In this document: positions 44,089 to 54,835 of the stretch, in pieces | How the letters are laid out: the number at the start of each line of letters is the position of its first letter | Position numbering within the stretch: the stretch's first letter is position 1 | Assembly (NCBI GenBank): GCA_946902875.1 | Contig: OX336336.1 | Span: 2,264,545 to 2,328,544 of the forward strand | DNA from: Nematopogon swammerdamellus | Taxonomy: Eukaryota; Arthropoda; Insecta; Lepidoptera; Adelidae | Reading direction: 5' to 3' | Length of the DNA: 64,000 bases | Program-made: the position numbers and the translations under genes | The notes under the pieces: generated by a model | The model's database searches: none | What the model saw: only the letters and a program-made list of their open reading frames with translations | Told to the model about the DNA's origin: nothing

Positions 44089-45067
44089 AGACAACCTTTA
44101 TTTAACTAGTCGACAATAATTTCTGAATTAAGGGTGTATTTCATCAGCTTCGGCTAAAATGTATCTGCCAGTTAACCCGGTCAACTGTATGATAAATTTC
44201 ACTTTAACCGAGACATAAACGTTAACCGAGACTTACGTGGAGGTGGCGAAATTCATGCGAACTAAAATACCAAAACAGTACATTAACTTTAATTAAACCC
44301 TTACTTTTTTATGTGAAAAATCTTAAGAGGACAACGAAGTGAGCATTTCCAATACAATGGCGCGTGTCTGTGATTTCAGTAAAATTAAGGAATATTCTTC
44401 TTAAATTTTCATATTAATGTATTCTATGTCCGCAATTTTTTTTCTCTTTAATTACAGCTTTAGTCTTAATGTTAGTTTTTTTCTCACAATTAACACCATC
44501 CAAAATAGTACAATTGCATAATTTGGAAAAAATAAAAAACAGGCAAACATAGAATACTACCAGAATATTCTAACTACAATAAAAACCAAATTAAAACAAA
44601 ATGTTTACATTTGGGGGTGTAATCAGACAGGCGCCCTTATAATCGACTTCGTTGCTAAATTATAAATCATTAGGCCTCTGAGTTTGCCATTGTCCCTTTT
44701 GCACGATTAGGGAGACAGCAAACAAACTCGCCAATATTAAAATATGACTCGCGTATCCCTGGCCTCAGTATCCTTTTGCTGAAGTCGGCTGAATTGACAA
44801 TGTTCACAGATATTAGTATCCAGGAACTTGGTCATTGCATTTCGTGCCACAGATTTTGGTTTCAAATTAAGATGTTTCACATAATATTATACAGTAGTAG
44901 GTGACGAACACAGACAGCACTCCACGGCTTCGCGAAGCCGGATAAAAAGTAGTCTAGCCTCAAGTCTTTGATTCAATGCTCACTAAACTTTTGCAATGCA
45001 GAAAACAATACATAAATTCTTTTGCACTGCGTACTGACCGCGATCTGGCGGTGGGTGGGGGGAGTCT
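44089..45067. other. Unassigned DNA
   Basis: About 1 kb, AT-rich. A small palindrome, CGGCTTCGCGAAGCCG, near 44927. No gene. Confidence 0.3.
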
Positions 45068-45639
45068 AATTTTAATCTCCAAATAGAATGGGAAGCATGC
45101 TGGTGACAGGTCCACAGTACATGTATACAATATACACCCAGTATATTGAGCAATTAATACAAGACCAACAAATCTGGAAGAATTACTATTTACATCTAGC
45201 TTGCTTGGAATGTGAGAATCACGTTGTGCCTATCTACGGTCTACCGAAATGTATGCGACCAACAGCATGTTGCCAGTACGCATAGCAATACCTTGATACA
45301 TCCAACTTGACATACTATGTATCAAAATTGACGATGGCACTAATACACCAGTTAATGTAAATATGTATGTATGTATGTATGTATATATTCTTTATTGAAC
45401 ACCAATTTATCAAAATTAGGTACAACAGGCGAGCTTAATGCCGCGAGGCATTCTATTCTAACTAACCTTTGGGATGTGGGAGAAGTACATGCAGGCGAAC
45501 AAGAATAGTTTGTGACAATGTGTTAGATTAAAGAAATATGTATGATAAACTACGTACGAATACTACATAGATACTTTAATAAGCATAATATATATGTATA
45601 TAACAAACTTACATATTATATGTACATTAATCGGTGGTA

Positions 45640-45905
45640 CCGTTGTGCAACACAATCAACTGAAATAGGCAGAGTGGTCAGATTATTCAGTAGGTATTCA
45701 TGTTTATGCTGTAAATATTAATGTTCTTGTGAGCGGTAGTATGAGGTTATTATTTGTAAGTTACTATAATCTCTAAGGTACTAACAAAACATTGTGACTT
45801 GCGAAGTTTGTTTGTCAGTTCTTCTTCGCATTGAATATAGAACTGGCGGAATTTTCGACATGTCCAAGCGTAGGTTACCTACCTATGGATGAATTTATAC
45901 AATAA
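45640..45905 (+). repeat. LINE tail J
   Basis: GCAGAGTGGTCAGATTATTC ... GTCAGTTCTTCTTCGCATTG ... ATGGATGAATTTATACAATAAA. The same sequence, inverted, interrupts Hel-1 at 12233-12487. Confidence 0.6.
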
Positions 45906-45916
45906 ATTATAATAAT

Positions 45917-45996
45917 AATTGGGGAATGGTTCCCCAATTTCGGGTTCAGTAAAATATGAAACTGACATAACTGTTATGTCAGTTTCATATTTACTG
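45917..45996. repeat. Two adjacent hairpins
   Basis: AATTGGGGAA/TTCCCCAATT (45917-45939, perfect 10-bp stem). Then a 24-bp stem, CAGTAAAATATGAAACTGAC... (45947-45971) with 45973-45996, broken by a single bulged A. Confidence 0.85.
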
Positions 45997-46140
45997 AGTA
46001 CTCAGGGTATTGCTATGTGCTATATTGCTATAATATGCAGGGTACTGGCAACATGTGGTTAACCTACATTTCGGTAGACCGTAGTGCAATAGGCACAATT
46101 CAATACTGCTTTAAATACTATCTAGAGTTGGAACATCTAT

Positions 46141-47077
46141 TGATTATGTGCACGAGAAATTAATAGTAACACCTGTTTGAAATAATATATTTTGTTATTT
46201 TACTTATATTTTACGTTCACAATGTTATTATTTATTTATAGCTTGTTTTATGTAGAAACATCTAAAGTACATAGTTTCCTCATCCAAACAAAACAGACAA
46301 TCAAAATTATAACAGTATTCCATTTTTTTTTCTATTTGGAACACTTGAACACCTCTGGGAATTCAAAAATGCAATCCTGTCTTAAGCGATCTTCATTCAT
46401 GGTTATACACATCCCTACACTAATGCCTGTATTAAGTATATATAATAGTATATAGATGTATACATCGCGGTGCACGGGAGCTGTTGAAAAATATCTCTCT
46501 ATAAGTGAAGGCACGACGTGGGTACGACAGTACAATTATCCGACGCTCCGTTCATGCAGTCGCGCGCCGCCGGGGGAAGAATCTGCCATCGCCGCCATTA
46601 ATAAATGGCGTTAGCACCGTAAGCTTCTTTATTCAAAGTTCACAATAGATGGCGCCAGCGAGTGTTGATTCTAAATTCACAAGAGGTGGCGCTGTACTGG
46701 CTTCCGACTCGATACCTATTTATCACGTTTCTGTGCAAAATATCACTTTGTTTAGCACTCCATCAATTTAGAGTATACATTTTCTGAAAGATGCAATGAC
46801 TTCGTAGGTTCGTTACAGTAAAACAGTGATTGAAAAATTAAAGGAATTTACTCTTCCAAACATTAGATTAGGTTAGTTTGGGTTAAGACTTGTAATGATA
46901 GATTGTTTTAAGTAAATAAATTAATTCATAATTTGATTATGAATACACCTTGCGTGTGTGTTATATAGGTTATTAAGACATGAAGGTCCTAAAAAAATTA
47001 TTAAATCTAAAATCAGTGCTTTAGTTCTAACATGTAGAACAATGAGGCACTTTAGTTTAATTTTATTTATTAAGATG
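46141..47077. other. Unassigned DNA
   Basis: No recognised gene or repeat. Two short frames at 46192-46535 look non-coding. Confidence 0.3.
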
Positions 47078-47326
47078 TTTTCTTATGTAATCCGGTATGG
47101 GTGACTGAGTCGGAGGGGCTAAAGCACATGGCTCCGACCAGCCAATATCCCCTCCGAGAAGGTAGTTGCCATACCGGAGACTTCCCTGGATTGCTGGCTA
47201 TACTGGACTAGAGGAAAACACAACCGAGGCTGCTAAGCGGCCGTCTTACATCCAGTACGGTCGTACAAGTCAGCTACAATTTGAGCCTACCACCTACATA
47301 GTAAGGGGCGAGGGAAGGGACCTACA
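47078..47326 (-). repeat. SINE-D, head missing
   Basis: TTATGTAATCCGGTATGGG, CGACCAGCCAATATCCCCTC and CCTGGATTGCTGGCTATACT, to GGGAAGGGACCTACAG. Confidence 0.85.
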
Positions 47327-47342
47327 GTTTTTCAACGGTTCC

Positions 47343-47482
47343 GAACGGTGAAGCAGCGGTGTAGGTATGCACGTAATTTTTTTTCATCAGAAAAAACTTA
47401 TTGGTACATGCCGACCAGATTCGAACGTCGGCCCTCTCGCATGAGAAGCCGATGTCCAAATCACTCGGCCACCCGCCGCTTT
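47343..47482 (-). repeat. tRNA-derived SINE or tRNA pseudogene (Leu/Ser-like)
   Basis: On the minus strand an A-box, GTGGCCGAGTGA (47461-47472), a long variable-arm-like stretch, and a B-box, GTTCGAATCTG (47416-47426), are spaced as in class II tRNAs. Then comes AGTTTTTTCTGATGAAAAAAAA. No clean acceptor stem or CCA context, so it is more likely a SINE head than a working tRNA. Confidence 0.6.
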
Positions 47483-47696
47483 CCTTGTAATTTCCTTTCA
47501 AAGGACACTAGTTTCGATCTAAAACATTGGAACAGACAGGCAGATAGGCTTCCCCTTGCGGTCGCGCGACACGGCAGACATCCGTTTGAGTCGTCGGATT
47601 ACTAATATAATTTAGAATGTTTTACGCTTTCTTTTTCTTCACTTAAATTACACCTAACCTAAGATGACTAAGTACTAACAAACATTGAGGCCTTAC

Positions 47697-47821
47697 TAAT
47701 CCTGGCATTACACTGTCGCGTCAATACGCCAATCTTCGATTCATACGATCAATATTCGCATCAATACTGAATATTAAAGTCCAATATTGATACAAATATT
47801 GACCGTGTAATGCCAGGATTA
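47697..47821. mobile_element. 125-bp MITE
   Basis: Perfect 17-bp inverted ends, TAATCCTGGCATTACAC and GTGTAATGCCAGGATTA. The AT-rich interior repeats CAATATTGA/TCAATATT motifs. Confidence 0.8.
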
Positions 47822-47984
47822 AGGGAAAATCACATCGGCGTGTTTAATTTGACAGACCCTGTATAAACACGTCTCTAGTGTCACAAATAATATTTGGTGC
47901 GCCTACTAAAAGAAGTGTTTTATAGGACACCCTAATTCTACTACATTTTTGTCATATTAGTGAACATATTCACATAAGCAGTTA

Positions 47985-48141
47985 CCGGCAGCAAATAATG
48001 GGTGCGGAGCTTATAAAGAGACAATTCAGTTGTAGAGCGTCGTCCCTGTCGCACGAGCTCGCACGTCACTGTGCGACAGGGACGACGCTCTACAACCTGA
48101 TTGTCTATTTCTAAAGCTCGGCACGTATTATTTGCTGCCGG
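47985..48141. mobile_element. 157-bp hairpin MITE with a perfect 25-bp inner stem
   Basis: Outer ends are CCGGCAGCAAATAAT / ATTATTTGCTGCCGG. The inner stem TTGTAGAGCGTCGTCCCTGT + CGCAC (48030-48054) pairs exactly with 48071-48095. Almost the whole element folds into one hairpin. Confidence 0.85.
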
Positions 48142-48170
48142 GAGTTGTAGCTATATGTTTATTTTATATA

Positions 48171-48418
48171 AGGACTTTCATTAGTTGCTAACTTTACGCT
48201 AAGGGGTGTATGTGTATCAGATACTGATCACGTTCCGATACCCATTTTTTTTTTACGATATCAAATACCTACCCATGCTATGAAATAATTGTTCAACTAT
48301 TATTTTAGTAGCATGGGTAGGTATTTGATATCGTAAAAAAAATGGGTATGGGAACGTGATCAGTATCTCTGATACACATACACCCCTTAGCGTATCGTTA
48401 CCAACTAATGAAAGACCT
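48171..48418. repeat. Long fold-back, 110-bp arms, 28-base loop
   Basis: AGGACTTTCATTAGTTG ... ACCCATGCTA (48171-48280) pairs with TAGCATGGGT ... CAACTAATGAAAGACCT (48309-48418). The innermost 80 bp is nearly perfect. The right arm is the end of the LINE-like frame at 48253-48600. Confidence 0.9.
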
Positions 48419-48600
48419 TTTACAAGTCTGATTTCTGCTATCAACTGAGTTATATTCTTGGGGTTGAGTGCCTGTATTTGGCATGGGTTAAAAATATAAC
48501 CCCCAAGACTACGGCTTCTAATGTGAATGAGCACTTCACATTCGCAAAGTATGTGTATGGGCGTTTCAACCTCTTTTATATAGAATCTGCACACGAAAAA
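48253..48600 (-). pseudogene. LINE ORF2 C-terminal remnant (HILCECE motif)
   Basis: The minus frame includes CRFYIKEVETPIHILCECE, SRSLGGYIFNPCQIQALNP and ITQLIAEIRLVKGL. The ETPIHILCECE type of zinc-knuckle-like C-terminal motif (C...H..C.C) is typical of insect non-LTR ORF2 proteins. 5'-truncated. Its 3' end takes part in the fold-back described separately. Confidence 0.6.
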
Positions 48601-49020
48601 AATATATAATTGAAAAATTCATAGACAATAATATGTAAAATTACAGAGTCCTATAAAAAAAATATATATATTATTGATAAACACGCGAATATGATTCCCC
48701 CTCTTCATTGAGTTTCTACAATAGCGATCGAATAAACTATTGTACAAAGTTAGTAGATTAACTAATAGCAGTATAAATATGATCCCGCCCTCCAGTCTTC
48801 GCGCATTACAAACTAATCAATCTTTTCAAAGCACACATTTATTCAATAGGGCAGAGCCCGACACTATTTTTTTTATTGTATTCTTATTATGTTGAGTGAG
48901 TATTGTCGGTGCCAAATGAATTGCCGCTAAAACGTTGTCACCTGTCAACTGTCAGACTGGGCGCTTTTAGTTAACCACAAAATATCCAGCAGTCACTTCA
49001 TTAATATATCAACAGGGAAA
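48601..49020. other. Unassigned DNA
   Basis: AT-rich, nothing recognised. Confidence 0.3.
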
Positions 49021-49332
49021 TCCCCGTGTCGGGCCGGTACTTATTAAGAATAGCCCCACTGCATCTCTCACCGTGCATGTCGTAAAAGGCGACTAAGCTG
49101 TAAGGACAAGATGCCCTGCTAAAGGGCGACAGGATAGCCACCTGTCGCCCAGGCACGGTATTTCCACCGAGACATGCAGCAGGTGGGTCTTCATGCCTTA
49201 CTTGCTGCTTGATAGTTATCTTCTTCTAGTACATTGCTAAACTTGGTGAATTACAAGAGTACTAACAGCACAACACCGATTACTCTGCTTACCCCGATTG
49301 TCGGAATACAGCGTGTGTTATGTATGCATGTA
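49021..49332 (+). repeat. SINE-B, full length
   Basis: CCGTGTCGGGCCGGTACTTA to ATTGTCGGAATACAGCGTGT and TATGTATGCATGTA. Best plus-strand reference for the family. Confidence 0.85.
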
Positions 49333-49640
49333 ACGGAAACCCCCGTTTTATCGAGAAAAAAAAATTATGGAAAGTATAAGTAGGGATTTCTAAAATGTCT
49401 TAATTTCTAAAAACAATTTTTTTAACGCCATCTTACCGCGGACTGACAACGACCAAATCTCTAAAACAAAAAACAAAAATAAAGCTATCGGCACTGAGAC
49501 CGGCCGGTCGTGGAGTCACGCGCGAACTGTCAGTGACAAATCATTTGGCAACAATAATAATAAGTAGATAAGTGAACGTACACTGTCATATTATATCTGT
49601 AACATTTAAAATTGGGGTTTTTCTATTTATGTTCTTAAAG
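49333..49640. other. Unassigned DNA
   Basis: No recognised features. Confidence 0.3.
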
Positions 49641-49886
49641 CCATGGATACACTAGGGGGCAAATATTTGCTGGGGCAACGTTGCATGAAACATAACATGA
49701 CATTTACGCGGAAAGTGCAACATATGGCGCGTGGTTTCGCGAGGAGAGGTGATTTTGGCTCTGTCGACTGCACCATTGGTCTCCTCGGCACAGCCACCCA
49801 TGTTGATTTACATAAAAAAAATGTTTTTTTTTCCATAACCGTTGCGGGACATGTCTCGCGACATTTGTCCCCTAGTGGATCCAAGG
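49641..49886. mobile_element. 246-bp inverted-repeat MITE carrying SINE fragment O
   Basis: CCATGGATACACTAGGGGGC and GTCCCCTAGTGGATCCAAGG are imperfect inverted ends of about 25 bp. The middle (49718-49820) is the inverse of 25805-25912 and ends in an A-run, so a retroposon lies inside the MITE. Confidence 0.6.
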
Positions 49887-50591
49887 CTTATTACGAACAG
49901 GAGGATGCAATACTAATAAAAAGAAGGAAGTTTCAAAAATATTAGACCTATTCATCTAGGTTTTTAGGCACAATCCAAGTTCTTTTAAATATAGCCGAAG
50001 ACACAGTGCCCGACCTGTGACGATTTTCAGCAAACAATTAGACAGTTTATTTACAATTCAATATGGAGAAAGTGTATTGTGTTATAAGCATGCTTTTAAA
50101 TTCGAAATATAAATTTGATTACAGTTTTCATTTATAAAAATATTTTATATAATTACGTCTCCGTAAAATAGAAAACGCATAAATCTTTATATACAGTAAA
50201 AGTATAAAAGTATAAACATTCAAATTCATTCAATGGGCAATAACAAATCATTGCAATTTTAAAATACTCATTAATACGAAATGTACATAAATTAGTTACA
50301 ATTTTATAAAATTCATGATCCCAATATATTGCAAATCCACAGCTCAACGCATTAAGTACACACTTGGTCCTTGACGAAGTAAAATTATTATAAAATAAAC
50401 TAAACTATATTAAGTACGCACACATCACACTACTGAGATAATCGTTCATCCTAACTAACCACAGATAAGAGACGTAGAGGCTAGATCAGCGGTGTCCAAC
50501 CGGTAGTACGCGGGCCCCCGGTAGCAAGCGGCCTTATTTTTAGGCGCCCGCACACAGACGTTCCAATAAACATAAACATTATAATAATATA
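49887..50591. other. Unassigned AT-rich DNA
   Basis: No gene or recognised repeat in about 700 bp. Confidence 0.3.
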
Positions 50592-50923
50592 GTAACGTGT
50601 GGGGCCGGTACTTTAAAAGAATAGCCCCACTGCATCTCTCCCCGTGTATGTCGTAAAAGGCGACTAAGGGATATGACTCCCTTCTTATATTACTAGGTGG
50701 TAGGGTTTGACCCGCCCGGGTTGGTACCACCGCACTGAATGAAAGGTCGTTCGAAACGGATATGTAAATAGTTTGTGTTTTCCGTCCAGTTCAGTGTAGC
50801 CGGCACGACCGAAGGAAGGCACTGACGCGGCACCAAGTTCACCCGGTGTTATGGGCTGACATCACGGATGTTGTAGGTGATGTAGTCAACCGTGTCAGTT
50901 TCCATAAAAAAAAAAAAAAAAAA
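50592..50923 (+). repeat. SINE-C, full length with 19-base A-tail
   Basis: ACGTGTGGGGCCGGTACTTT head, body A, and CAGTTTCCATAAAA with a long pure A-run. It is among the youngest-looking copies. Confidence 0.9.
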
Positions 50924-50984
50924 TATCGCGCAAAAAAAAAATTATAAAAAATATATTTAGAAATACAAAGATGTTAAAAAATCC

Positions 50985-51270
50985 GGCCAAGTGCGACTCG
51001 GACTAGCGCACCGAGGTTTCCGCACCACAAAAAAAAAAACATTGAAAAAAAAAACATGTTTCTTGTACGGGAACCCCCTTTAATTTTTTACTTTTTCTAT
51101 TTTTTATTATTTGTTGTTATATCCGCCATGATAACACATATTCTGTGAAAATTTCAACCGGCTACCTATTACGGTTCCAAAGATAAAGCAGTAGGACAGA
51201 CAGACAGACAAACGGACAGACAGACGGCGTAGGCTTAGTAATAGGCTTCCGTACGGGATACGGAAACCTG
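50985..51270 (+). repeat. Repeat G, full length
   Basis: AATCCGGCCAAGTGCGACTC, GTTATATCCGCCATGATAAC, CCGGCTACCTATTACGGTTC, ACGGCGTAGGCTTAGTAATA and GTACGGGATACGGAAACCTG. Confidence 0.85.
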
Positions 51271-52817
51271 TCATATGGATTATATAGAAGATTTTGTAAA
51301 TTTGTGTGAAAATCAAAATAGCCAGGTATCACATTAAAATGTATAGGTAAACGACATACATAGGCACTGTCCCTACATGATGATGCCCGCTGGGCTTGAC
51401 AGGAATATGGAATAAGTTGAAACCAGTTGGACAACACTGGCCACATCATCAGGAGCGCTCTGTGTTGGATAGCGGAGTCACAGAAACTCAGCGATCACAA
51501 CATCGACATATACCTACAGCCAATGAGAGCTCGTAAAGATGTCGGCATCCTCCGTCGTATGCCCAAATCTCCGCATAAGGCAGCAGCGTAACGCCACACG
51601 CTCGACGGCATATCTAGCACTTTTTTCTCTTATCTGTGCTTTATAAAACAAACAAGAAAATTAAAAAAATAAAAAACATAAAAAAATCACATCGACATCG
51701 CAGTCGCTCACCTATACACACACACACACACACACCCTCACATACAGAAGCACGCACACACACATACACAGACAATGTAATACTCGCGCGACACGACTGT
51801 CCATCGTGCCCTTTTGGTTAGGATTGTGTAGAATTTTGGTCGAGACGTTGAATAGTCTTTCACTGTTTTTATTTCCCTTTCCACTTGTTACGCGGCAACC
51901 CTGGAAAAAGAAAGAATAAAACTTGTTAACATTTCTGTGTTCCTTAAAAAGCTGAAAAACTTGAGACCTATATCATAATTTCAATTTCAATAAAATATTT
52001 CTGAAGTGAGAGTTGCTGTAACCATAATTAAACTTTTTTAAATTAAACATTTTAAATTTTTCTGCCTTGGATGCCATGTCCTTTGGAGCCAATCTTAAAT
52101 GTTTTTGACGTGATAACGTCTTATAAATTGATGAACACCGGCTGCACGCACGAATATCACGTCACGTTCCATCTGAGCCTGTGTGTGCAAGCGAGAGCGC
52201 GTAACAAGCGATAGAGAGGCACAATCGGCCCAAGCGTCGACTTGTAAAAGTACCAGGGCCGCAGAAATTAAAACGAGGTTACTGGTACCATAATATCTGG
52301 CCGGTCGGAAAATTTTTCAAATTTAGAATATTCATGAAACAAGGGTTGTATGACGTTATCACGTAAAACTATCGTCCGTAAACCGACTTTACAGACAACC
52401 AATTTTTTTATCTTTATATTTTATCTATAGACTTTTTAATTTAATCGTATAAAGGATTATAAAATTTTGTGTTTGACAAAAGATCTTCAAGTTTTGCAGA
52501 CACTTCACTAGCATTTTGGTCATCATAAGAAAACACATTACTGCTTAATATTGCTAATGTGTATTAATATTGTGTAAATTTGTACAAAATAATGAATACC
52601 TATTTGTAACAAGTACAACAAACAAATGGAAAAGCAACTGGAAGACGTCATCCAAGAATCCAAGAACAGTTTATGTAAACCGCAAAATAATAAAAATGAA
52701 ATGAACAACAAGTGAACATTGATACGGATTCAGTTTCGGGAGTTCATTCTACAAAATTGTTTATATTATAATATTCTTGTTCGTCTCGCATGCACTTCTC
52801 CCATATGCCAACAACGG
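51271..52817. other. Mostly unassigned, with a CA microsatellite
   Basis: (CA)n at 51715-51770. Bases 51840-52810 show no gene or known repeat. Any crb 3' UTR would read into this from the right on the minus strand, but I cannot place its end. Confidence 0.3.
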
Positions 52818-53060
52818 GTACCGTGTGGGGCCGGTACTCTAAAAGAATAGCCCCACTGCATCTCTCCCCGTGTATCTCGTAAAAGGCGACTAAGGGCGGC
52901 GGTCTGCAGACACCCCGGTCGACTTGTGGCTTTCATGGAAGACATAGGCTGGCTGGGGTAGCTGGATATTGCGGGGTTCTGCACGAAGGTCCCCAACCAA
53001 GCGGAATTAGTTTGCAGGCCTAGAGCCAACCCCAAACCAAACAACAACAACAACAACAAC
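52818..53060 (+). repeat. SINE-E (head B joined to a third type of body), (CAA)n tail
   Basis: GTACCGTGTGGGGCCGGTAC to CGTAAAAGGCGACTAAGGGC is the same head as SINE-B and SINE-C. The body CGGTCTGCAGACACCCCGG, CTGGCTGGGGTAGCTGG, GCAGGCCTAGAGCCAACCCC is unlike the others. It ends in (CAA)8-type repeats. Confidence 0.8.
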
Positions 53061-53074
53061 ATGCCAACAACGGT

Positions 53075-53300
53075 TAGCTTGAATAGAACGCCTTATGGCA
53101 TTAAGCTTGCCTATTGTATATAATTTGTATGAATGGGAGTTCAATAAATATTTTTGTTGTTGTTGAGTTGACTTTGCCTTGTAAAATTGCAATGCCTTGC
53201 CGACTCTTCTTTGCAGGTGTAATCGAACCGAATTGTAAAAACAAAATTAGACAAATTCAAGCGTAGTGTACTACCATACGTACGAATGATGAATAAACCA
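53075..53300 (+). repeat. LINE tails K and J in tandem
   Basis: GAATAGAACGCCTTATGGCA...TTCAATAAATATT (K) is followed by GCCGACTCTTCTTTGCAGG...GAATGATGAATAAACC (J, diverged). Confidence 0.45.
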
Positions 53301-53511
53301 TAAAGCTTGTACTTGCATGTTTGTACTTCGTTTGTTTGTTTACTGCCCAGCCTCTTGGGAAGGCGGGTGGGCCATTCTCCGCACTGAGACCTCTAGACGG
53401 TCCGTTGTACGTTGGCATGTTTGTATTTCTATGAAAGGTTAACCTAACCTAACCTATGTTAGTGAAAGGTTTTCCGGTTTTATTCTTGCGGTTAGTACTG
53501 TACCTCGCGCA

Positions 53512-53751
53512 TCAGATGAGCCGCTCCTCGGGCGGGGGTTTGAGCGCGTTGTGGAGATGCTCGGCGCGCGGGTTGCAGTACTCCTGGCTGGAGGGGGAGT
53601 AGGTGCCGCGCGTGGCGCGCTTGTTGCGCGCCTGCGCCGCCAGCGCGAGCAGCACGCCCGCCGCCAGCGCCACCGCGCCCAGCGCCGCCGCCACGCCGAT
53701 CAGCACCGGCGTCGACGCGCCTCCGCCGCCCTCCGCCTCCGACACGCCCAC
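53512..53751 (-). CDS. crb: Crumbs, last coding exon: transmembrane helix and PDZ-binding tail
   Basis: Crumbs is an apical membrane protein that sets epithelial polarity. Its short tail recruits the Stardust/Patj complex. The exon starts at 53751 after TGTGTGCAG, in phase 0, and reads 79 residues to TGA (53512-53514). A GEG-rich linker is followed by a hydrophobic helix, residues 15-39 (PVLIGVAAALGAVALAAGV...). Then comes a 38-residue cytoplasmic tail with RATRGTYSPSSQEYCNPR, the FERM-binding juxtamembrane motif with GTY, and the C-terminal PPPEERLI. The terminal ERLI is the PDZ-binding motif that defines Crumbs. Length and both motifs match the insect tail, of about 37 residues. A possible poly(A) signal (TTTATT on +, 53478-53483) lies only about 30 bases past the stop, so the true 3' end is uncertain. 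Confidence 0.96.
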   Translation of the reverse strand: MGVSEAEGGGGASTPVLIGVAAALGAVALAAGVLLALAAQARNKRATRGTYSPSSQEYCNPRAEHLHNALKPPPEERLI

Positions 53752-53845
53752 CTGCACACAACATTCGTTACCACCCAATCAGAGCGCGATACCGCCCGAT
53801 ACCACCCAATCAGAGCGCGCGCCGCCGTCCCCTCCGCTACCCGCG

Positions 53846-53910
53846 GAGCTCGGCGACGCTGTTTCTCATATAAGCATTGGACAATCTTACGTCCAAACTC
53901 TCTAAATGTT
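53846..53910. repeat. Fragment related to the right end of the P-like MITE
   Basis: CTCGGCGACGCTGTTTCTCA...AAGCATTGGACAATC...CGTCCA aligns with 56490-56536 (CTCGGCGACGCTAGTTCTCA...). It lies in the last crb intron. Confidence 0.55.
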
Positions 53911-53959
53911 CTTGGTTACACCGTACACTGCTCAACCTCTATACGCGACTCCAATCAGT

Positions 53960-54154
53960 AACAGAGATAGATAGATAGATAGAGAGAAAATACTTTATTA
54001 CTCCCATAAACATAGATAGACAATCTTACAGAGATAAATTTCCAAAATACTCATTCGATTTTAAAAATTCTTTGACCAATATTTAGAATGGACCTTCACA
54101 TGACCTTCAGGATGGGCATAGGCTATGCGAGTGAAGCCGCGGGCAAAAGCTAGT
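53960..54154. repeat. LINE tail M followed by Hel-2 3' end
   Basis: GAAAATACTTTATTACTCCC (M) lies next to AATACTCATTCGATTTTAAA...GAAGCCGCGGGCAAAAG + CTAG, followed by T (Hel-2, +). Confidence 0.6.
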
Positions 54155-54606
54155 CAAAAATATTTTTGCACACTAACTAGGGATGCAATGATTCGACCAC
54201 CTAGAAAAAAATCCAAGGCTCGTGCCAGTATTGGAAAAAAATTGGGGCAATATCTGGCCCCGAATCTTGGTCGCGATTTGAGCGAGAACGTAGAACGGCC
54301 TGATGCAGAAGCTCTAAGGATTACAGTTAACAAGAAATTACCGTATAACGGACAGACAACAGACAATATTATTATAGCACTTAAAGTGATATAACTCGTA
54401 AAGTACTAACAATAGATGTTAGGTGTGTTTGGACAAAATGGTTTTCTTGGAAAGACCTTTCGATTGATATATCATTCATTGTTAGAGGAGGGGTAGACCA
54501 ACTCCCATAAATTTTTGCCCGTCCTCCTTTATTTCCCCATTTATTGCATCTCTGGTCTAGACAGACATTTGTAGATTACAGAGTGTTAGCGATGTCTAGA
54601 TTGTAC
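54155..54606. other. crb intron, unassigned
   Basis: The plus-strand frame at 54125-54394 (RPPRKKSKARASIGKKLG...) has no recognisable family. Nothing else seen. Confidence 0.3.
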
Positions 54607-54835
54607 CTGCTCGGAGCAGTTCTTGCCGCCCCAGCCGTTCACGCACTCGCAGCGGTAGTCCTGCACGGCGGTGCACTGCTGGTGGCAGTAGCCGCCGTTC
54701 TCGCACGGTCCGGCGGGGACGGAGCGCGTTGCGTTGTCGCGCGCGTCCGTCACGAGCAGCGCCGACGCGCCGAGCGTGTAGCACGGGTCCGGCAGCACGC
54801 ATCCCGCGCCGCACCAACCCTCCGCGCAGAGACAT
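54607..54835 (-). CDS. crb: Crumbs exon: end of one EGF repeat plus the last EGF repeat
   Basis: Starts at 54835 after TTCGCTCGCCAG. The first base completes a split codon (AT|A, Ile). It ends ...CSEQ at 54607 with donor CAG|GTACAA, phase 0, matching the next exon. CLCAEGWCGAGC closes the EGF repeat begun in the previous exon. A linker with DARDNATRS (N-glycosylation sequon NAT) follows. The final EGF-like unit is PCENGGYCHQQCTAVQDYRC and ECVNGWGGKNC. In Crumbs the last EGF repeat sits just outside the membrane, as here. Confidence 0.93.

Larger units (their letters stand above)
45150..46140. repeat. Inverted pair of a diverged repeat around inserted LINE tails
   Basis: GTGCCTATCTACGGTCTACC...CATGTTGCCAGTACGCATAGCAATACC (45225-45290) is the complement of GGTATTGCTATG...GGTACTGGCAACATG...GGTAGACCGTAGTGC (46010-46100). 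LINE tail K (-, 45385-45500) and J (+, 45640-45905) sit between them. Confidence 0.65.

Noticed and set aside
47343..47482. Functional tRNA gene
   Set aside because: A and B boxes are present, but the acceptor stem does not close and the sequence continues into an A-rich SINE-like tail.
54125..54394. Plus-strand frame in a crumbs intron (RPPRKKSKARAS...)
   Set aside because: Begins inside the Hel-2 3' end. No family recognised and opposite to crb. Left unassigned.
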